This document shows, piece by piece, positions 8,817 to 17,526 of a stretch of 64,000 nucleotides of DNA. The translations under genes were made by a program, and so were the position numbers. This DNA comes from an uncultured Propionimicrobium sp. (GTDB lineage Bacteria; Actinomycetota; Actinomycetes; Propionibacteriales; Propionibacteriaceae). The DNA is taken from positions 20,421 to 84,420 of the forward strand of contig CAMIGX010000009.1 in assembly GCA_946221385.1 (NCBI GenBank), in the 5' to 3' direction. The notes under the pieces were generated by a model. That model saw only the letters and a list, made by a program, of their open reading frames with translations, ran no database searches and was not told where the DNA came from. How positions within the stretch are numbered: the first letter of the stretch is position 1; the number at the start of each line of letters is the position of its first letter.

Positions 8817-9356
8817 TCACTCGAATTCGTCGCGCAATTTCGCCATTTCGGCCACGGCATATTCTTGGACGCGGGCGTCATTCAAATCAGTTCCGGGTCC
8901 GGGTTGTACCGTCCAGACAATTTCTGCGTCCAGTTCGGTCGGTGGCCGCCGACCTGCCAAGATGATCGAGCCCAGCTGGTCGGGCAACTCAATTTGACGC
9001 ACGGTCAGGATCGACGCCCGAACGCGGTCAGCGAAGACGAAGGGCATGTCCGCGGGTTCAGCTAGCGCGATGTGTTCGTCGGTGCCGTCCAGCAGCGTCC
9101 AATAGAGCTGATCTGGGCCGTTGCGCCAGCCGCCGTAAAGGATCGTCTCCCAGCGCCGAAACTGCCACTGACCCGATGCCCGGATCGCTAGGGTCTCCGG
9201 CGTAGCTACCACGACATTCTCCCCGTCGCGCGCAACACGCAACACTCGAACGCTGCGTCCGGCTGCCCGTTCCAGGTCATGATGTTCGTCGCGAGACAAG
9301 GGCGCCGCGGTGAAACCACGTCTGCCCTTTGGCCCAAGATCGCGCTGGTAACTCAC
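8817..9356 (-). CDS. Conserved actinobacterial protein of unknown function
   Basis: 179 residues from a GTG at 9356. No signal peptide or membrane segment. It looks like a soluble beta-rich protein. A strand-rich stretch (RVLRVARDGENVVVATPETLAIR, then WETILYGGW) resembles the repeated strands of small PH-like or nucleotide-binding barrels. The C-terminus is helical and acidic (AVAEMAKLRDEFE). It lies 22 bp downstream of the sigma factor gene on the same strand and probably shares its transcript. I cannot assign a function. Confidence 0.75.
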   Translation of the reverse strand: MSYQRDLGPKGRRGFTAAPLSRDEHHDLERAAGRSVRVLRVARDGENVVVATPETLAIRASGQWQFRRWETILYGGWRNGPDQLYWTLLDGTDEHIALAEPADMPFVFADRVRASILTVRQIELPDQLGSIILAGRRPPTELDAEIVWTVQPGPGTDLNDARVQEYAVAEMAKLRDEFE

Positions 9357-9378
9357 CTGCTCAACTATGCCAGCATGA

Positions 9379-10221
9379 TTAAGCAGCCATCTCTAACCCG
9401 CCTTTGATCTTGCGTAGCGCACGCTGCTCGAGTCTGCGCACCTTCGCCGCTGAATAGCTCAACTGCTCGCCCACGTCAGCCAAAGTCGGCTGCGAGTCGT
9501 CAAAAAAGCGCAGCTCGATCACCCGACGCTCGTCGTCGGTCAGTCTGCCTCGCCAATCGAAAGATAGTTCCCCGGCTAATTCCTGCGGCGCATAGTGGTC
9601 AGCTGGATCTTCAGAAAGCTGGGTGCGCTGCATGCGCGCCAAGAGCATCACTTGGGCGTCAGATTGTCCGCTGAGTTGCGCATAGCTGCGAGCCGTCAGC
9701 GTCTGACCTAGCTCAGCCTCTCGACGGCTCCAATCGCGTCTGATCCGTTGCGCAGTCTTCGCCTGCGTCAATGACGAATCCAGTTCACCACAACGCAGCG
9801 CCGCCGCTGCCATGAGCGAATAGCTGATTCGTTTCCAAGCCAGCGTGCTAAAGCGATAGCCGCGTCGCCAATCAAATAGTTGGATGGCTTCTCCCAGCCC
9901 CACGCAGCCTTCTTGAAATAGCTCGTCGCGGGGCAAGCCCGCCCGTACTGCCCAGCGATCTGCTAATGCCCCGACCAAGCCAAGATTGGCCAGGTAGAGC
10001 TGTTGACGAGCACGTTCGCCGTCATCGACGAGCAATCTCAACTCAGCTTCCGACGCATCGGACGCAAGGCTGCCGGACAGCAGCACTGAGGCAAACAGTC
10101 CGACCTCGATGGCCTGCGCTAACCGCCGCTCAGCTGACCGACTCAACCGCGCGGGCTGACCTGGCTCGTCGTTCACTGATTCGGTTGACCGAGGATCTGG
10201 CACAGCGATTTTCGTAGTCAT
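9379..10221 (-). CDS. Sigma-70 family RNA polymerase sigma factor
   Basis: 280 residues from the ATG at 10221; a GTG at 10266 would add 15 residues. Region 2 is visible near residues 95-160: LGLVGALADRWAVRAG, then DELFQEGCVGLGEAIQLFDWRRGYRFSTLAWKRIS with the core-binding and -10 recognition helices. Region 4 lies at about 220-275: LTDDERRVIELRFFDD, then TLADVGEQLSYSAAKVRRLEQRALRKI, a helix-turn-helix for the -35 element. It lacks a primary-sigma region 1.1, so it is an alternative sigma factor. It sits just downstream of dnaG. No anti-sigma gene is adjacent, so its signal is unknown. Confidence 0.93.
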   Translation of the reverse strand: MTTKIAVPDPRSTESVNDEPGQPARLSRSAERRLAQAIEVGLFASVLLSGSLASDASEAELRLLVDDGERARQQLYLANLGLVGALADRWAVRAGLPRDELFQEGCVGLGEAIQLFDWRRGYRFSTLAWKRISYSLMAAAALRCGELDSSLTQAKTAQRIRRDWSRREAELGQTLTARSYAQLSGQSDAQVMLLARMQRTQLSEDPADHYAPQELAGELSFDWRGRLTDDERRVIELRFFDDSQPTLADVGEQLSYSAAKVRRLEQRALRKIKGGLEMAA

Positions 10222-10319
10222 GGAAAGAGTTTCGCCGCAACGCGGCATCAACTTTGCCCAATCCACAGGCTCAATTTGGACAACAGATTTTTGTCCACAA
10301 AGCTCACAACTGCGAGCAG

Positions 10320-12194
10320 CTAGCCTTCGAAGTTAGACGTCGATTGCGCTAGTTCGCGCCGCCGCACCTCCAGCTCCGTCAACCGAGCGAAAGCGCGCCT
10401 ATATTCCGCTTCATTGGCTACTGGATTCGTGCGTTGCAATTTAGACCGCAAAGCGCTCAATTCCCGCAGCGTCGACAGCAACTGCAGACGATCGACATAT
10501 GCCTGGACATAGTCTTCGTCGACGTCATCGCGCAACATCGGCTCGACCAGGAGAGCCACCTGCAACTGCTGAAGCATCTCGTCGGGCAATGCGTCATTCA
10601 CCTGCTCTGCCCAGCCCTCGTCGACATATTCGACGGCCTCCATCGTCTCGAACAGCTGTCGATATGCCGGATGGGTGAAATCGCTTGCCAGCGTGCCGTT
10701 CCAGGCAGTATCGAAGAGCCACGGGAATTGCAGCATCAATTTGAGCGTGCCGCGTTCAACTTCGAGATTTCGGTCATTCGGCTCCGGCCAAGGGATGCCC
10801 AAACCGCCCAACATGGGCGCCTCGGGGCGCGCCTCGACTACTTGCCCACCACGAGCCAGCGGCTCAGGCTCAATGCGTCGCCGATTGGTCACCGACACGA
10901 TGCTGCGCACCTCATCGATGTCCATGCCGACCAACTGCGAAAGTTCCCGCAGATAGCTGTTGGCCAGCGCGCCGTCCCGCACCGCGTTCAACAAGGCGGC
11001 TGCTTCACGGACGGCAGCCACGCGCGCATCAGCCCGATCTAGGTCATATTGGGAGACGATATTGGACATCACGAAGCGATATAGCGGCACGCGACGGCCC
11101 ACCAGATCACGGACGGCGCCCTCGCCGCGTTCCAGCCGAAGATCGCACGGATCTAGCCCGCTGCGTTCGACCGCTACATAGGTCTGCGCGGTGAAATTTT
11201 GATCCAGGCTGAACACTTTCAAAGCCGCATTTTGACCGGCCTGGTCGCCGTCAAAAGTGAAAATGACTTCGCCGTGGAAGGCATCCTGCGAGCCCATCAA
11301 ACGGGTGACCAGCCGCGCGTGCTCGACGCCGAAGGCCGTGCCACAAGATGCGACTGCAGTATCAACGCCAGATAGATGACAGGCCATCACGTCGGTATAG
11401 CCCTCGACGACGACCACCTGCGATTTGCGGCCAATTGGCTGCCGGGCCAGATCCAAGCCGTAAAGCACATTGGACTTTTTATAGACCGGAGTTTCGGGGG
11501 TGTTGATGTACTTCGCTGGCAGCCGGTCGTCGTCATAAATGCGTCGCGCCCCAAAACCGAGCACCGAATTGGCCGAATCTTTGATTGGCCAAAGCACCCG
11601 ACCCTGGAAATAGTCCCAACCATTTGCCCTAATCAAACCGGCTTTGACGAGGGATTCGTCGGAAAAGCCGCGCGCATTTAGATGCTTGCGCAGTGCGCGG
11701 CCGTCCTTCGGGGCATATCCCATGCCGAAATGTTCAGCTGCGGCGCGATCAAAACCACGACCCGCGACGAACTGTCGAAAGGCGATCGCTTCGGGGCTAG
11801 TGATCTGACCGGCATAAAACTCCGCGGCCGCGGCATTGGCTGCGAGTACCTTGGTGCGCAGGCCCGGCTCAGGGGCAGGCGTGCCGTCGTCGGTGATGCG
11901 AAGCTGGACGCCGGTCTTGTCGGCGAGCACCTGGACGGCCTCGACGAAGGACAGATTGTTGAGCCGCATTTCGAAGTCGATGACGTCGCCTCCAGCCCCG
12001 CAACCAAAGCAGTAGTACAGCCCACGCGCTGGAGTGACTTGGAAGCTGGGGGTCTTCTCGTCATGAAATGGACAGAGCCCTTTGAATGAGCCGCCGCCGG
12101 CTGGCTTCAATTGCACATATTGGCTGACGATGTCGTCAATCTTGGCGCGTTCCCGGACCAGACCAATGTCTTCCTCATTGATGCGCCCGACCAT
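10320..12194 (-). CDS. dnaG: DNA primase
   Basis: 624 residues. Synthesises RNA primers at the replication fork and binds the DnaB helicase through its C-terminus. CHC2 zinc domain at residues ~40-64: CPFHDEKTPSFQ then YYCFGCGAGGD (ligands Cys, His, Cys, Cys). The central catalytic core contains the TOPRIM fold: VVVEGYTDVMA near 263 with the catalytic Glu, and FTFDGDQAGQNA near 312. The helicase-binding region is the last ~150 residues. A TAAGCT box 8 nt before the ATG and the lack of a Shine-Dalgarno suggest a leaderless mRNA. The gene is followed by the sigma factor, loosely reminiscent of the macromolecular-synthesis operon. Confidence 0.97.
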   Translation of the reverse strand: MVGRINEEDIGLVRERAKIDDIVSQYVQLKPAGGGSFKGLCPFHDEKTPSFQVTPARGLYYCFGCGAGGDVIDFEMRLNNLSFVEAVQVLADKTGVQLRITDDGTPAPEPGLRTKVLAANAAAAEFYAGQITSPEAIAFRQFVAGRGFDRAAAEHFGMGYAPKDGRALRKHLNARGFSDESLVKAGLIRANGWDYFQGRVLWPIKDSANSVLGFGARRIYDDDRLPAKYINTPETPVYKKSNVLYGLDLARQPIGRKSQVVVVEGYTDVMACHLSGVDTAVASCGTAFGVEHARLVTRLMGSQDAFHGEVIFTFDGDQAGQNAALKVFSLDQNFTAQTYVAVERSGLDPCDLRLERGEGAVRDLVGRRVPLYRFVMSNIVSQYDLDRADARVAAVREAAALLNAVRDGALANSYLRELSQLVGMDIDEVRSIVSVTNRRRIEPEPLARGGQVVEARPEAPMLGGLGIPWPEPNDRNLEVERGTLKLMLQFPWLFDTAWNGTLASDFTHPAYRQLFETMEAVEYVDEGWAEQVNDALPDEMLQQLQVALLVEPMLRDDVDEDYVQAYVDRLQLLSTLRELSALRSKLQRTNPVANEAEYRRAFARLTELEVRRRELAQSTSNFEG

Positions 12195-12237
12195 GGCTCA
12201 CCAGCTTAGCCGGACCTTGCTAGACATCCTGAGCAAG

Positions 12238-13005
12238 ATGGAAGGCATGCAAATCGATCCGAGCTGGCAGTTGGCACTGGCCTTAGCGCTGTTGGTCATC
12301 GTCGCCGTCACGGTGTCGAAGATCGCAAAGCTCGGGGTCGAACGTCAGGCGACGATCGCCGCCTTGCGCGCAGTACTGCAGCTGATGCTCGTCTCCGGCA
12401 TCGTGGTGCTCGCAGTACAGACCTGGTGGGGCGCCATTTTGGCGCTCATCGTCATGTTCGGGATCGCGGTTTATACAACCACCAAGCGCGTCGAGACTCG
12501 TCCTGATTGGCTGCGCAGTTCGCTCGCGATGGCAGCCGGGCTGCTGCCGGTCTTGCTGATCATCTTCTTGACGGGCACTGCACCCTTCAATGGGCTGGCG
12601 ATTTTACCGATCGGCTCGATCATGATCGGCAATATGATGACCGCGCACACCCTGAACGGGCAGCAGACCTTCGGCGCGTTACGAAATGGCATCGCGCAAT
12701 ATGAAGCGGCATTGGCGTTGGGTTTCGAACGTCCGCAGGCGATGCGAATCGTCTTGGAGCCGGTGCGCAACAAGGCCTTGCAACCCAATCTCGACGCCAC
12801 CAAGACTGTCGGCTTGGTCACCTTGCCGGGCGCTTTCATCGGCGTGCTGCTCGGCGGCGGCACTCCCCTACAAGCTGGCGCCGCGCAACTGCTGGTCTTG
12901 ATCGGGATCATGGCTGGCCAGGTGATCACCGTCGCAGTGGCCCAATGGTGCACCAGCCAAGGCACGTTGCTGCCCGACGATCTACGCGAGCGGCTGCATC
13001 CCTGA
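12238..13005 (+). CDS. FetB-like ABC transporter permease (UPF0014 family)
   Basis: 255 residues from the ATG at 12238; an ATG at 12247 and one at 12193 are alternatives. About seven hydrophobic segments. The family signature is clear: ILPIGSIMIGNMMTAHTLNGQQTF in the middle (split here by key residues G, N and M), then ALALGFERPQAMRIVLEPVRNKALQP, then VTLPGAFIGVLLGGGTPLQAGAAQLLV. In E. coli FetB pairs with the ATPase FetA in iron export and oxidative-stress tolerance. No FetA-like ATPase is adjacent in this window, so its partner is elsewhere or it acts differently. It diverges from dnaG and is convergent with dgt, 4 bp from its end. Confidence 0.88.
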   Translation: MEGMQIDPSWQLALALALLVIVAVTVSKIAKLGVERQATIAALRAVLQLMLVSGIVVLAVQTWWGAILALIVMFGIAVYTTTKRVETRPDWLRSSLAMAAGLLPVLLIIFLTGTAPFNGLAILPIGSIMIGNMMTAHTLNGQQTFGALRNGIAQYEAALALGFERPQAMRIVLEPVRNKALQPNLDATKTVGLVTLPGAFIGVLLGGGTPLQAGAAQLLVLIGIMAGQVITVAVAQWCTSQGTLLPDDLRERLHP

Positions 13006-13009
13006 TCGC

Positions 13010-14170
13010 TTACGCGCCCCGTCCGATTCCGCGCGGGATGGACGCGGGATCCCAACCCAACAATCGTTCCGCCTGATCGAAAGCAAAGCGATCAGTCATG
13101 CCCGAGGTATAGACGACCGCACCCCAAGTCGGATCAGCCTCATCGCGATAACTAGCCGGTATCTCGTCAGGATGCTCGACGTAGAACGCTACTAGCGACT
13201 GCAAAATGCGGATCACGCTATGCGATTGGGCTAACGACTCGGCACGGGTATAGATCCGTTCGTAATTGAATTTACGCAGCGCTGCTAAGCCCGCTGCGGT
13301 GTCAGGGTCCATGCCCACACGCCCGCTTTGACAGGTCGTCTGTTCAACTGCACGGATGAGGGTGGCTAGCTGTTCGCGTCTGGTCGCACCGAGGATTTCG
13401 ACTACCTCGGTAGGCAATTCATTTTGGGTAACGACGCGAGCATAGATCGCGTCTTCGAGGTCGTGGCAGCAATATGCGATGCGGTCTGCCCAACTGACGA
13501 TCTCGCCTTCGATCGTCGCCGGCGCCGGACGCGACCAGGAATGGTTGCGGATGCCGTCCAAAGTTTCCGCGCAAAGATTCAATGACGCCAGCGCAACGTC
13601 AGCACCCCACGGGCCGTGGTCGAAGCCATCGGGCAAGAATGCGTCAAAAGCTTCCTCGGAAGCATGACCGCCCGGACCATGACCACAGTCGTGGCCTAAC
13701 GCGATCGCGTCCGCGAGGGTCGCATTGGCTCCTACCCCGCGAGCTATTGACGTCGCCACCTGGGCGACCTCGAGCGCATGGGTCAAGCGGGTGCGTTGAT
13801 GATCATTCGGGAAGACGACAGCCTGAGTCTTGCCTGCCAGCCGCCGAAATGGCGTCGAATGGACGATGCGATCGCGATCCCGCTCGAAACAGGTACGTTC
13901 TGGGTCAGGCGCTTCCGCACGGGATCGATTTCCCGCTCCCCTCGCCAGCGCGGCCCCCGCTCTTAGCGTCGCAGCTTCCAACTCTTCGCGATATTCCCTG
14001 CTGACGACTTGGCCCGTTTGCAGTTGAGCATGGCTATCACGATGTGCGGTCACTACGTCCGCTGCGCCGGGACGATGGCCCGCGTGGGTCTGCGCCCAAG
14101 CGACTGCTCTGGGATTTGGCTCATGCCTCGCATCGTTCACGAGGTCAATGCTGCCAGGAAGCACCGACAC
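13010..14170 (-). CDS. dgt: dGTP triphosphohydrolase-like HD-domain protein
   Basis: 386 residues from a GTG. Hydrolyses dNTPs to the deoxynucleoside and triphosphate, controlling nucleotide pools. HD-domain metal ligands are visible: RLTHALEVAQ near residue 130 (His), ALGHDCGHGPGGHASE near 157 (His-Asp), and EIVSWADRIAYCCHDLEDAI near 230 (Asp). The N-terminal RDRDRIVHSTPFRRLAGKTQ is the classic dGTPase lead-in. The C-terminal ~120 residues complete the actinobacterial form. Dgt next to dnaG is a common actinobacterial arrangement, here interrupted by the FetB-like gene. Confidence 0.94.
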   Translation of the reverse strand: MSVLPGSIDLVNDARHEPNPRAVAWAQTHAGHRPGAADVVTAHRDSHAQLQTGQVVSREYREELEAATLRAGAALARGAGNRSRAEAPDPERTCFERDRDRIVHSTPFRRLAGKTQAVVFPNDHQRTRLTHALEVAQVATSIARGVGANATLADAIALGHDCGHGPGGHASEEAFDAFLPDGFDHGPWGADVALASLNLCAETLDGIRNHSWSRPAPATIEGEIVSWADRIAYCCHDLEDAIYARVVTQNELPTEVVEILGATRREQLATLIRAVEQTTCQSGRVGMDPDTAAGLAALRKFNYERIYTRAESLAQSHSVIRILQSLVAFYVEHPDEIPASYRDEADPTWGAVVYTSGMTDRFAFDQAERLLGWDPASIPRGIGRGA

Positions 14171-14184
14171 AATTTTCGAGAATC

Positions 14185-14227
14185 TTGACCTGTATCTTTG
14201 TGTTAGTGTATTACTTACTTAGTACAC
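14185..14227 (+). promoter_or_regulatory. Promoter and likely GntR operator of the ABC operon
   Basis: TTGACC at 14185-14190 and TGTATT at 14207-14212 are spaced 16 bp, giving a near-consensus promoter. The -10 lies inside an interrupted palindrome at 14206-14227, with arms GTGTAnTA and TAnTACAC. YtrA-type GntR repressors bind such sites in front of their own operon, so autorepression by the first gene is the natural reading. A strong GAGGAGGT Shine-Dalgarno follows at 14237-14244. Confidence 0.65.
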
Positions 14228-14251
14228 AAATACACCGAGGAGGTGACGTGA

Positions 14252-14665
14252 ATGGAATTCGATAATTCAAGGCCGATTTGGCTGCAGCTGACCGAAGAAT
14301 TCGCCCGGCTTATCGCCGTCGGAACTTGGCGGTCAGGCGCCAAACTCCCGGGCGTTCGTGATCTGGCTGCCGAGCTCGGCGTCAACCCAAACACCGTGCA
14401 AAGAGCGCTGGCCGAACTTGAACGAGACGGTCTGTGCCGAGCCGAGCGGACCGCTGGCCGCTTCGTCACCGAAGATCCGCAGCGCATCGGCCAGCTACGC
14501 GAAGAACTCGTCGGCCAGCACGCCGACAGCTTCATTGACGCAGCACTCGGGCTCGGGCTCACGCAGACCCAGTCCGTCGAACTAATCAGTCGCCGGTGGA
14601 GCACTCGTCAAGCGAGTCACGAGAACACCCCATTCACCCAAGACATGCCCGGAGGAGGATTGTGA
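14252..14665 (+). CDS. GntR family regulator, YtrA subfamily
   Basis: 137 residues. The N-terminal winged helix (residues ~8-78) has the family signature RPIWLQLTEEFARLIAVG, then GAKLPGVRDLAAELGVNPNTVQRALAELERDGL. The short all-helical tail of ~55 residues, with no large effector domain, is typical of YtrA regulators. These control neighbouring ABC transporters, often in response to envelope stress or peptide antibiotics. It is first in a three-gene operon and its TGA overlaps the ATG of the ATPase (TGATG). The start follows GAGGAGGT with 7-nt spacing. Self-regulation through the palindrome over its own promoter is likely. Confidence 0.95.
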   Translation: MEFDNSRPIWLQLTEEFARLIAVGTWRSGAKLPGVRDLAAELGVNPNTVQRALAELERDGLCRAERTAGRFVTEDPQRIGQLREELVGQHADSFIDAALGLGLTQTQSVELISRRWSTRQASHENTPFTQDMPGGGL

Positions 14666-15384
14666 TGACGACCACTCTCGAAGCTCCTAGCCGTCCGTCA
14701 ATTCAGGTGGACGCATTGAGCAAGCGATATGGCAAAGTGCAGGCGCTGGACGACGTCAGCCTGAGCCTCGGCCACGGTCAGCTGGTTGGCCTGATGGGCC
14801 CCAATGGCTGCGGCAAGACCACCCTGTTGAAGATTCTCGCCGGCGTCTTGCTGGACTACCAGGGCGACGTTCAGATCGCTGGCCACCAGCCAAGCCCAGC
14901 GTCCAAGGCGAATGTCAGCTTCTTACCAGACGCTGATTTCCTGCCCCGCGGCTGGCGCATCCAGAATGCGATCGATTTCTTCGATCGAATGTACGCCGAC
15001 TTCAATGCCACTAAAGCGCTCAGCATGATTCAAGATTTCGACCTGCAGCCCGCGATGCGCTTCAGCGAAATGAGCAAAGGCATGGGAGAAAAGGCACAGA
15101 TCGCGCTGGCGCTGAGCCGACGAGCTGAAGTCTATTTGATGGACGAACCGATCAGCGGCGTCGACCCAGCCGCCCGGGACGTGTTGTTGGAGGGCATCGT
15201 CAACAATCTCGAACCGGGCTCGCTGGTGATGATTTCCACCCACCTGGTCCATGACTTGGAGCCAGTGCTGGACACCGCCGTCTTCATGAAGCAGGGCCGC
15301 ATTCTCAAGCAGGGCAATGTCGATGACCTGCGCGCCGAATATGGCAAATCGTTGGACGATCTGACCAGGGAGATTTACCGATGA
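14665..15384 (+). CDS. ABC transporter ATP-binding protein (YtrB-like)
   Basis: 239 residues from the ATG at 14665, preceded by GGAGGAGG. Walker A GPNGCGKTTLLK near residue 43. Walker B VYLMDEPISGVDP near 158. The switch His is in MISTHLVHD near 190. The signature loop normally reading LSGGQ is replaced by MSKGMGEKAQIALAL near 138, a degenerate form typical of the YtrB/EcsA-like antibiotic and membrane-protein ABC group. It energises the permease encoded next, and their ends overlap by ATGA. The substrate is unknown; export or lipid/peptide detoxification is plausible given the YtrA regulator. Confidence 0.94.
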   Translation: MTTTLEAPSRPSIQVDALSKRYGKVQALDDVSLSLGHGQLVGLMGPNGCGKTTLLKILAGVLLDYQGDVQIAGHQPSPASKANVSFLPDADFLPRGWRIQNAIDFFDRMYADFNATKALSMIQDFDLQPAMRFSEMSKGMGEKAQIALALSRRAEVYLMDEPISGVDPAARDVLLEGIVNNLEPGSLVMISTHLVHDLEPVLDTAVFMKQGRILKQGNVDDLRAEYGKSLDDLTREIYR

Positions 15385-16247
15385 GCACCGCAACTTTGAC
15401 TACTGATATTGCACCAGCTGATTCGGCTCGCAAGCCCGCCGAACCTGGCGTGGGGTTCGGCAAATTGCTCGGCTACGAATGGCAGCGCACCGGTAAATGG
15501 TTGGGCGTCGTCTTGGGGGTGGCCGTCCTGCTTTGGCTGCTAGCTATGGGCATGAACATGGTGCCGCCGCTGCACGAGCTGAGCTTCCTATTCGTCGTAA
15601 TGAGCGGGATGACCTTAGGGCTTGGGATCATCGTGGTGCTAGTGCTCGACTATTGGCGCAGCGCGCACGGCCGGATGGGCTATCTGACGCACCTGTTGCC
15701 CGTGCAGGGGTCGACCCAGTATTGGGTGCGGCTGATTTATGGCTCGGTCATCTTGGGATTGACAGGAGCACTCGCATTCTTCTCGATCGCGTTCACCATC
15801 AACTTTCTAGAGACAGGACGATTCTTTGAGCCCGGTCTTAGGGACGCCTTCTTGGAGATGGTGCAAAACTTCGGCTCGCTGTGGTGGATCTTGCTTCTCG
15901 TGGCGCTGCTGCCATTCGCGCAGCTAGGTTTCCTCTATTTCGCGGCGACGATCGGCTCAGAAGGAGTCTTCGGACGGATGGGCATCGGCGGCCCGATCGT
16001 GATGTACTTCATCACCCAGGTCGCGATGCAGATCATTGGACTGCTGGGCTTGCTGATCCCGGTTGGATTGCAATTCTTCGAACACCCAGACGGCCGCGTC
16101 GGCACCAGGATCAAGCAGGTCTCGAATCTGTTCGACGAGACCAACGAAGTCATTCCGCTAATGCCGTTCGTGTTCACCGGCCTCATAGCGATCTTCACGA
16201 TCGTGCGAACCGCGTGGTCGTGGAATAAGCGCATCGAACTGCGCTGA
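15381..16247 (+). CDS. ABC transporter permease
   Basis: 288 residues with about six hydrophobic segments (near 45-65, 70-95, 115-140, 170-200, 205-230 and 255-275). It begins with a short polar N-terminus including PGVGFGKLLGYEWQRTGKW, the usual amphipathic lead-in of ABC-2 type permeases. It overlaps the ATPase gene by 4 bp (ATGA) and is last in the GntR-ATPase-permease operon. It has no binding-protein partner, so it probably exports or flips a substrate. The family is too divergent to name the cargo. Confidence 0.9.
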   Translation: MSTATLTTDIAPADSARKPAEPGVGFGKLLGYEWQRTGKWLGVVLGVAVLLWLLAMGMNMVPPLHELSFLFVVMSGMTLGLGIIVVLVLDYWRSAHGRMGYLTHLLPVQGSTQYWVRLIYGSVILGLTGALAFFSIAFTINFLETGRFFEPGLRDAFLEMVQNFGSLWWILLLVALLPFAQLGFLYFAATIGSEGVFGRMGIGGPIVMYFITQVAMQIIGLLGLLIPVGLQFFEHPDGRVGTRIKQVSNLFDETNEVIPLMPFVFTGLIAIFTIVRTAWSWNKRIELR

Positions 16248-16260
16248 AATATCGCTGCTG

Positions 16261-16293
16261 ACGGCGCGCTGGGGCTTCCCGGCCCGCCGTTTC
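16261..16293 (+). terminator. Weak hairpin after the ABC operon
   Basis: ACGGC (16261-16265) pairs with GCCGT (16286-16290), with an inner GGG/CCC pairing, and is followed by TT only. It lies between the permease stop and the convergent dusB stop. It may terminate the ABC operon but lacks a real U-run. Confidence 0.35.
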
Positions 16294-16298
16294 ACGTG

Positions 16299-17462
16299 CT
16301 AGCCGCCGGAGATATCCAGCTCGGCTTCGGTCAAGTCGACTTCCAGGCCGCAGCGGTCATCCAACCAGCCTTCGGGCAGATTAACGCGCTGGACGGTGCC
16401 CTGGCGGCCGCGCGGCTTGCCGAGCTCGGCAGCCGGATATGGCATCGCCGGGTCGAGCTTGGCGAGCAGTTCGTCTAAGTCGTCTAGCGAGCTGACTAGG
16501 CCAAATGCATGTCGCAATGCGCCACCCAGCGGGAAGCCTTTGAAATACCAGGCCGGGTGTTTCCGGAAGTCGGCCATGCCGTGCCGCTCCCCCATCACCT
16601 GAATCAGCAGTTCCGCGTGCCGACGCACCAACTTGGCGATCTCACCGAGCGTGGGCAGCGTGGTCACTTCGTCGCCGCGAATCGCGGCGGCCAGGTCGCG
16701 AAAGAGCCACGGTCGTCCCAAGCAGCCACGGCCGACCTCGACGGCTGCGCAACCCGTCTCTTCGATCATCTGAACGGCGTCCTTGGCCTCCCAAATGTCG
16801 CCATTGCCGAGCACCGGAATATCGACGGCTTCGACGAGCTGGGCGATCTTTTCCCAATCCGCCTGGCCCGCATAGGACTGAGCCACAGTGCGGGCATGCA
16901 AGCAGATGCCGGCGACGCCGACGTCTTGGGCAATGCGCCCCATGTCCAAGAAGGTGTGGTGGTCGTCGTCGATGCCGATGCGAGTCTTGACGGTCACCGG
17001 CACGCCATATTTGTCGGCCGACTGCACGGCGGCTTTTAGCAAGGCTTCGACCAGATCGAGCTTCCACGGCAGCGCACCACCACCGCCCTTGCGCGTCACT
17101 TTGGGCACCGGGCAGCCGAAGTTCAAGTCGATGTGGTTGACTTCGAAACTGGTGCACAAGATGTCGACGGCGACGTCCATGCTCACCGGGTCGACGCCAT
17201 AGGTCTGGACGCTGCGGATCTTCTCGCTGGGCGCGAATTGCAGCATGTCGGCGGTCTTCGGGTCGCCCATCACCAGCCCGCGGCTGGTGATCATTTCGCA
17301 GACATAGAGCCCGGCGCCTTGCTCTGCGCAAAGCTCCCTAAATGACGCATTTGTGACGCCCGCCATTGGTGCCAAGATCACCGGCGTATCAATGACGACC
17401 GCGTCCGGATTGGACGGCGAACTCAGCCGCAACGGCGGCAAGAGGGGTTCGTCAGTAGGCAC
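16299..17462 (-). CDS. dusB: tRNA-dihydrouridine synthase
   Basis: 387 residues from a GTG. FMN-dependent enzyme reducing specific uridines in the tRNA D-loop. TIM barrel with VILAPMAGVTNASFRELC near residue 30 (FMN loop), LNFGCPVPKVTRKGGGGAL near 120 containing the catalytic Cys, VTVKTRIGID near 158, and LHARTVAQSY and VLGNGDIW further on. GRGCLGRPWLF is near 255. The C-terminal helical tRNA-binding domain spans ~290-387. The DusB/Nifr3 group is the usual actinobacterial one. A TAAGGT box 6 nt before the GTG suggests leaderless transcription. Confidence 0.95.
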   Translation of the reverse strand: MPTDEPLLPPLRLSSPSNPDAVVIDTPVILAPMAGVTNASFRELCAEQGAGLYVCEMITSRGLVMGDPKTADMLQFAPSEKIRSVQTYGVDPVSMDVAVDILCTSFEVNHIDLNFGCPVPKVTRKGGGGALPWKLDLVEALLKAAVQSADKYGVPVTVKTRIGIDDDHHTFLDMGRIAQDVGVAGICLHARTVAQSYAGQADWEKIAQLVEAVDIPVLGNGDIWEAKDAVQMIEETGCAAVEVGRGCLGRPWLFRDLAAAIRGDEVTTLPTLGEIAKLVRRHAELLIQVMGERHGMADFRKHPAWYFKGFPLGGALRHAFGLVSSLDDLDELLAKLDPAMPYPAAELGKPRGRQGTVQRVNLPEGWLDDRCGLEVDLTEAELDISGG

Positions 17463-17526
17463 CCGGCAACCTTAGCCGTCGCGACACCAGCGGCCTAAGA
17501 TTGCCTGCAACAGCTTGGAGGTCATG

